12,828 nucleotides of DNA. It comes from Anaerolineaceae bacterium. GTDB taxonomy: Bacteria; Chloroflexota; Anaerolineae; Anaerolineales; Villigracilaceae. This document shows positions 11,870-12,828 of this stretch, piece after piece; the stretch's first letter is position 1, and every line of letters begins with the position of its first letter. Where the stretch lies: NCBI GenBank assembly GCA_009885445.1, contig VFKQ01000195.1:1-12828 (forward strand). Direction: 5' to 3'. Under the pieces are notes generated by a model, which made no database searches, had not been told where the DNA came from, and saw only the letters and a list, made by a program, of their open reading frames with translations. The position numbers and the translations under genes were made by a program.

Positions 11870-12828
11870 ATGAAAAAATTCCTCAACTACCGCTGTTCCC
11901 TGTGCGGCACGGAATATTCTCCGACCGAAATCACCTACACCTGCCCGAAAGACGGCGGGAATTTGGACGTTGTCCTCGATTACAAATCCATCCAGAAAAA
12001 ATTTCAGCCGGAAGACATCACCTCCCGCCGCGACTTTTCGCTGTGGCGCTATCTGCCGCTTCTGCCCGTTTCGGAGCCCGCTGGTAGCGGGTCGCCGCTC
12101 CACGCCGCCGGGTGGACGCCCGTCTTCGCCCTGCCGCAACTCGCCAAAGATTTGGGTCTGCAACATCTGTGGCTCAAAGACGAGTCGCGCAACCCGACCG
12201 GTTCGTTTAAAGACCGCGCCAGCGCAATCGTTGTCGCTCGCGCACAAGAACTTGTAAGGGCGGATGGCCATCCGACCATCATCGTCACCGCCTCCACTGG
12301 CAACGCCGGCGCAGCGCTGGCGGGTATGTCTGCCGCGGTGGGGCAGAAGGCCATTATCTTTGCGCCCAAGTCCGCGCCGCAAGCGAAGGTGGCGCAACTG
12401 CTCATCTTCGGCGCGAAAGTTATTTTAGTGGATGGTTCCTACGACGACGCCTTCGACCTTACCGTGAAAGCCGCCGAAGAATTTGGCTGGTACTGCCGCA
12501 ACACGGGCTACAATCCATTTACTGCTGAAGGAAAGAAAACCGCCGCATTTGAAATTTGGGAGTGGTGGCAGGAAGCACATCGCGACTGGCACGAAAAAGA
12601 TTCCCCGCTCGATAATCATCCGCCACTGACAATTTTCGTTTCGGTCGGTGACGGAAATATTATTTCTGGAATTCACAAAGGTTTCAAAGATCTGCTCGCC
12701 CTCGGCTGGATTCAGTCCCTGCCACGCATCATCGGCGTGCAAGCTGAAGGATCGGCCGCCATCTCGAACGCCTTCCACGCCGGAACCGAGACCATCACGC
12801 CCGTGTCCGCGCTGACGGTGGCAGACAG
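11870..12828 (+). CDS. thrC: Threonine synthase-like PLP enzyme, 3' end cut by window
   Basis: The first 319 codons of a fold-type II PLP enzyme. The frame is open to the window edge, so the C-terminus is missing. Threonine synthase converts O-phosphohomoserine to threonine. A short N-terminal zinc-ribbon-like module (residues 9-30) reads CSLCG then CPKDGG, with Asp28 where a fourth Cys is usual. The PLP lysine is Lys114 in NPTGSFKDRAS (108-118). TASTGNAGAAL (140-150) is the substrate/PLP loop, and SVGDGNIISGIHKGFKDL (258-275) is the phosphate-cradling Gly/Ser loop in the form used by threonine synthases. The ATG at 11870 is the first in frame that includes the ribbon; no strong Shine-Dalgarno is seen. 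Related PLP lyases (threonine dehydratase, cysteate synthase) share the core, but the ribbon plus SFKDR favours ThrC. Confidence 0.88.
   Translation, partial: MKKFLNYRCSLCGTEYSPTEITYTCPKDGGNLDVVLDYKSIQKKFQPEDITSRRDFSLWRYLPLLPVSEPAGSGSPLHAAGWTPVFALPQLAKDLGLQHLWLKDESRNPTGSFKDRASAIVVARAQELVRADGHPTIIVTASTGNAGAALAGMSAAVGQKAIIFAPKSAPQAKVAQLLIFGAKVILVDGSYDDAFDLTVKAAEEFGWYCRNTGYNPFTAEGKKTAAFEIWEWWQEAHRDWHEKDSPLDNHPPLTIFVSVGDGNIISGIHKGFKDLLALGWIQSLPRIIGVQAEGSAAISNAFHAGTETITPVSALTVAD

Noticed and set aside
11831..12778. Minus-strand frames of 188, 118 and 117 codons at the right end
   Set aside because: They lie opposite the threonine synthase frame, which carries all expected PLP-enzyme motifs and is open to the window edge.

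Overview
The window is a chromosomal stretch of housekeeping genes that looks like Chloroflexota, probably class Anaerolineae. This is an inference from the mix of gene families: an FMN-dependent type II isopentenyl-diphosphate isomerase, a short trans-polyprenyl synthase with a DDILG second motif, an Agl23-like membrane glycosyltransferase fused to an NHL propeller, and a tandem hot-dog acyl-ACP thioesterase. Base composition is moderately GC-rich. I see no phage, transposase, plasmid, CRISPR or toxin-antitoxin genes.

Layout. Positions 42-113 (minus) hold tRNA-Gly(CCC) with a perfect-consensus promoter. Positions 162-3320 (minus) are an isoprenoid block. It runs fni (type II IPP isomerase), then a membrane-anchored cysteine-peptidase-like protein overlapping fni by ATGA, then after a 211-bp gap a polyprenyl diphosphate synthase. 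Positions 3400-3642 (plus) encode an acyl carrier protein divergent from fni, ending in a 16-bp-stem terminator. Positions 3778-5899 (minus) are sucC-sucD, with a 15-bp inverted repeat in the gap between them. Positions 6002-9535 (minus) encode a 1177-residue protein: a GT-C/Agl23-like multi-membrane half and a C-terminal propeller of about six NHL blades. Positions 9717-10760 (minus) are rlmN. Positions 10981-11817 (plus) encode an acyl-ACP thioesterase. Positions 11870-12828 (plus) hold the first 319 codons of a threonine-synthase-type PLP enzyme, cut by the window edge.

Functional links. fni and the polyprenyl synthase act in sequence: IPP/DMAPP balance, then chain elongation. The acyl carrier protein and the acyl-ACP thioesterase are both fatty-acid functions but are about 7.3 kb apart and separately transcribed. 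sucC and sucD form one TCA-cycle enzyme. The membrane glycosyltransferase probably uses a polyprenyl-phosphate-linked donor, the lipid class that the isoprenoid block feeds.

No gap exceeds 300 bases, but the gaps are unusually structured. Two related copies of a fold-back repeat run into the stop codons of sucD and rlmN, and a third, different fold-back lies upstream of the polyprenyl synthase. Three further hairpins share an AGGTTT/AAACCT core. Several genes (rlmN, the NHL fusion, the thioesterase) have a TANAAT box only 6-9 bases before the ATG and no Shine-Dalgarno, as expected for leaderless mRNAs, while acp, sucC, sucD and the polyprenyl synthase have ribosome binding sites. I did not find a clearly new multi-gene system. 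The most interesting items are the glycosyltransferase-NHL fusion, the fni-coupled exported peptidase-like protein, and the intergenic repeat and leaderless-promoter patterns.
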